Source: Deltaproteobacteria bacterium
Lineage (GTDB): Bacteria > Desulfobacterota > Desulfobulbia > Desulfobulbales > UBA5123
Reading direction: 5' to 3'
NCBI GenBank assembly: GCA_021788685.1
Contig: JAJYKH010000136.1
Coordinates: forward strand, 1 to 7,133
DNA length: 7,133 nucleotides
Part shown: piece after piece, positions 6,817 through 7,133 of the stretch
Numbering within the stretch: position 1 is the stretch's first letter
How the letters are laid out: each line of letters starts with the position of its first letter
Position numbers and translations under genes: made by a program
The notes under the pieces: model-generated
Database searches by the model: none
Seen by the model: only the letters and a program-made list of their open reading frames with translations
What the model was told of the DNA's origin: nothing

Positions 6817-7101
6817 ATGGAAAAGACGATTTACGTGGGCAACCTGCCTTTCAGCTCCAGCGAAGCGGACATTCGGGACCTGTTTTCGCGGCACGGGGTG
6901 GTGTATTCGGTAAAGATGATCCACGACCGGGAAACCGGCCGCCCCCGCGGCTACGGCTTCGTGGCCATGGACGAGTCGGCGGCGCAGGCGGCCATTCAGG
7001 CCCTGGATGGCCAGATCTTCGGCGGCCGCAGCCTGCGGGTCAACGAGGCCCGGCGGAAGAACAGCGCCCTTCAGGCGGCCGGGCCGCTGCCGTCCTATTG
7101 A
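6817..7101 (+). CDS. Single-RRM RNA-binding protein
   Basis: This 94-residue protein is almost entirely one RNA recognition motif, a four-stranded sheet backed by two helices that binds single-stranded RNA in the cytoplasm. RNP2 is IYVGNL (residues 5-10) and RNP1 is RGYGFVAM (44-51). The three aromatic residues that stack on RNA bases in the family, Y6, Y46 and F48, are all present. The last RNP1 position is Met rather than the usual Phe or Tyr. The C-terminal tail (about 82-94) is short and partly basic (EARRKNS), without the Gly-rich extension seen in some cyanobacterial and plant relatives. Similar small proteins in cyanobacteria are often cold-induced; here the roughly 80-base leader is the only hint of regulation. 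RNA targets cannot be read from sequence. Start ATG 6817 is fixed by the AGAGG box and by the family-like MEKTIYVGNLPF opening. Confidence 0.95.
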   Translation: MEKTIYVGNLPFSSSEADIRDLFSRHGVVYSVKMIHDRETGRPRGYGFVAMDESAAQAAIQALDGQIFGGRSLRVNEARRKNSALQAAGPLPSY

Positions 7102-7133
7102 AGTAATCGGCCCGGGTAACCAATCACAGGGTA

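Noticed and set aside
1..7133. Anti-phage defence system built from RecC and a SNF2 helicase
   Set aside because: Some defence systems use SNF2-type helicases, but no methyltransferase, nuclease, PLD or other partner gene is present, there is no mobile-element signal, and recC and RRM genes are typical chromosomal housekeeping genes.

Overview
The window comes from a GC-rich bacterium (about two thirds G+C by eye, with strong G/C preference at third codon positions). A RecC homologue implies a RecBCD-type recombination system. The combination of RecC, a SWIM-bearing SNF2 helicase and a small single-RRM protein suits Proteobacteria or Desulfobacterota. I lean towards a Desulfuromonas/Geobacter-like lineage or a GC-rich gammaproteobacterium, but the sequence alone does not settle this.

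Layout from left to right. (1) Positions 1-2623, minus strand: the first 874 codons of recC. The gene runs off the left edge, so its C-terminal part is missing. An in-register antisense frame of 977 codons lies opposite it and is a compositional shadow. (2) Positions 2624-2984: a 361-bp divergent intergenic region. It holds the recC ribosome binding site, a possible recC promoter in a small AT-rich island, a 15-bp inverted repeat, an A-rich tract, and a good sigma70-like promoter for the rightward gene. (3) Positions 2985-6680, plus strand: a complete 1231-residue SNF2-family helicase. Its N-terminus looks helix-hairpin-helix/alpha-CTD-like, it carries a variant SWIM zinc-binding motif, and the two RecA-like ATPase lobes are at the C-terminus. 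(4) Positions 6681-6816: a short intergenic region with a small hairpin followed by a pyrimidine-rich tail, and the leader of the next gene. (5) Positions 6817-7101, plus strand: a complete 94-residue RNA-recognition-motif protein. The last 32 bases hold nothing I can identify.

How the genes may relate: recC and the SNF2 gene both encode DNA-translocase machinery and are transcribed away from one shared control region. A common role in DNA repair is plausible but is inference only. The RRM gene appears to be a separate unit with its own leader and is probably a post-transcriptional RNA-binding factor. I see no mobile element, CRISPR array, tRNA, rRNA or recognisable defence cassette. The most unusual content is the accessory N-terminal half of the SNF2 protein.
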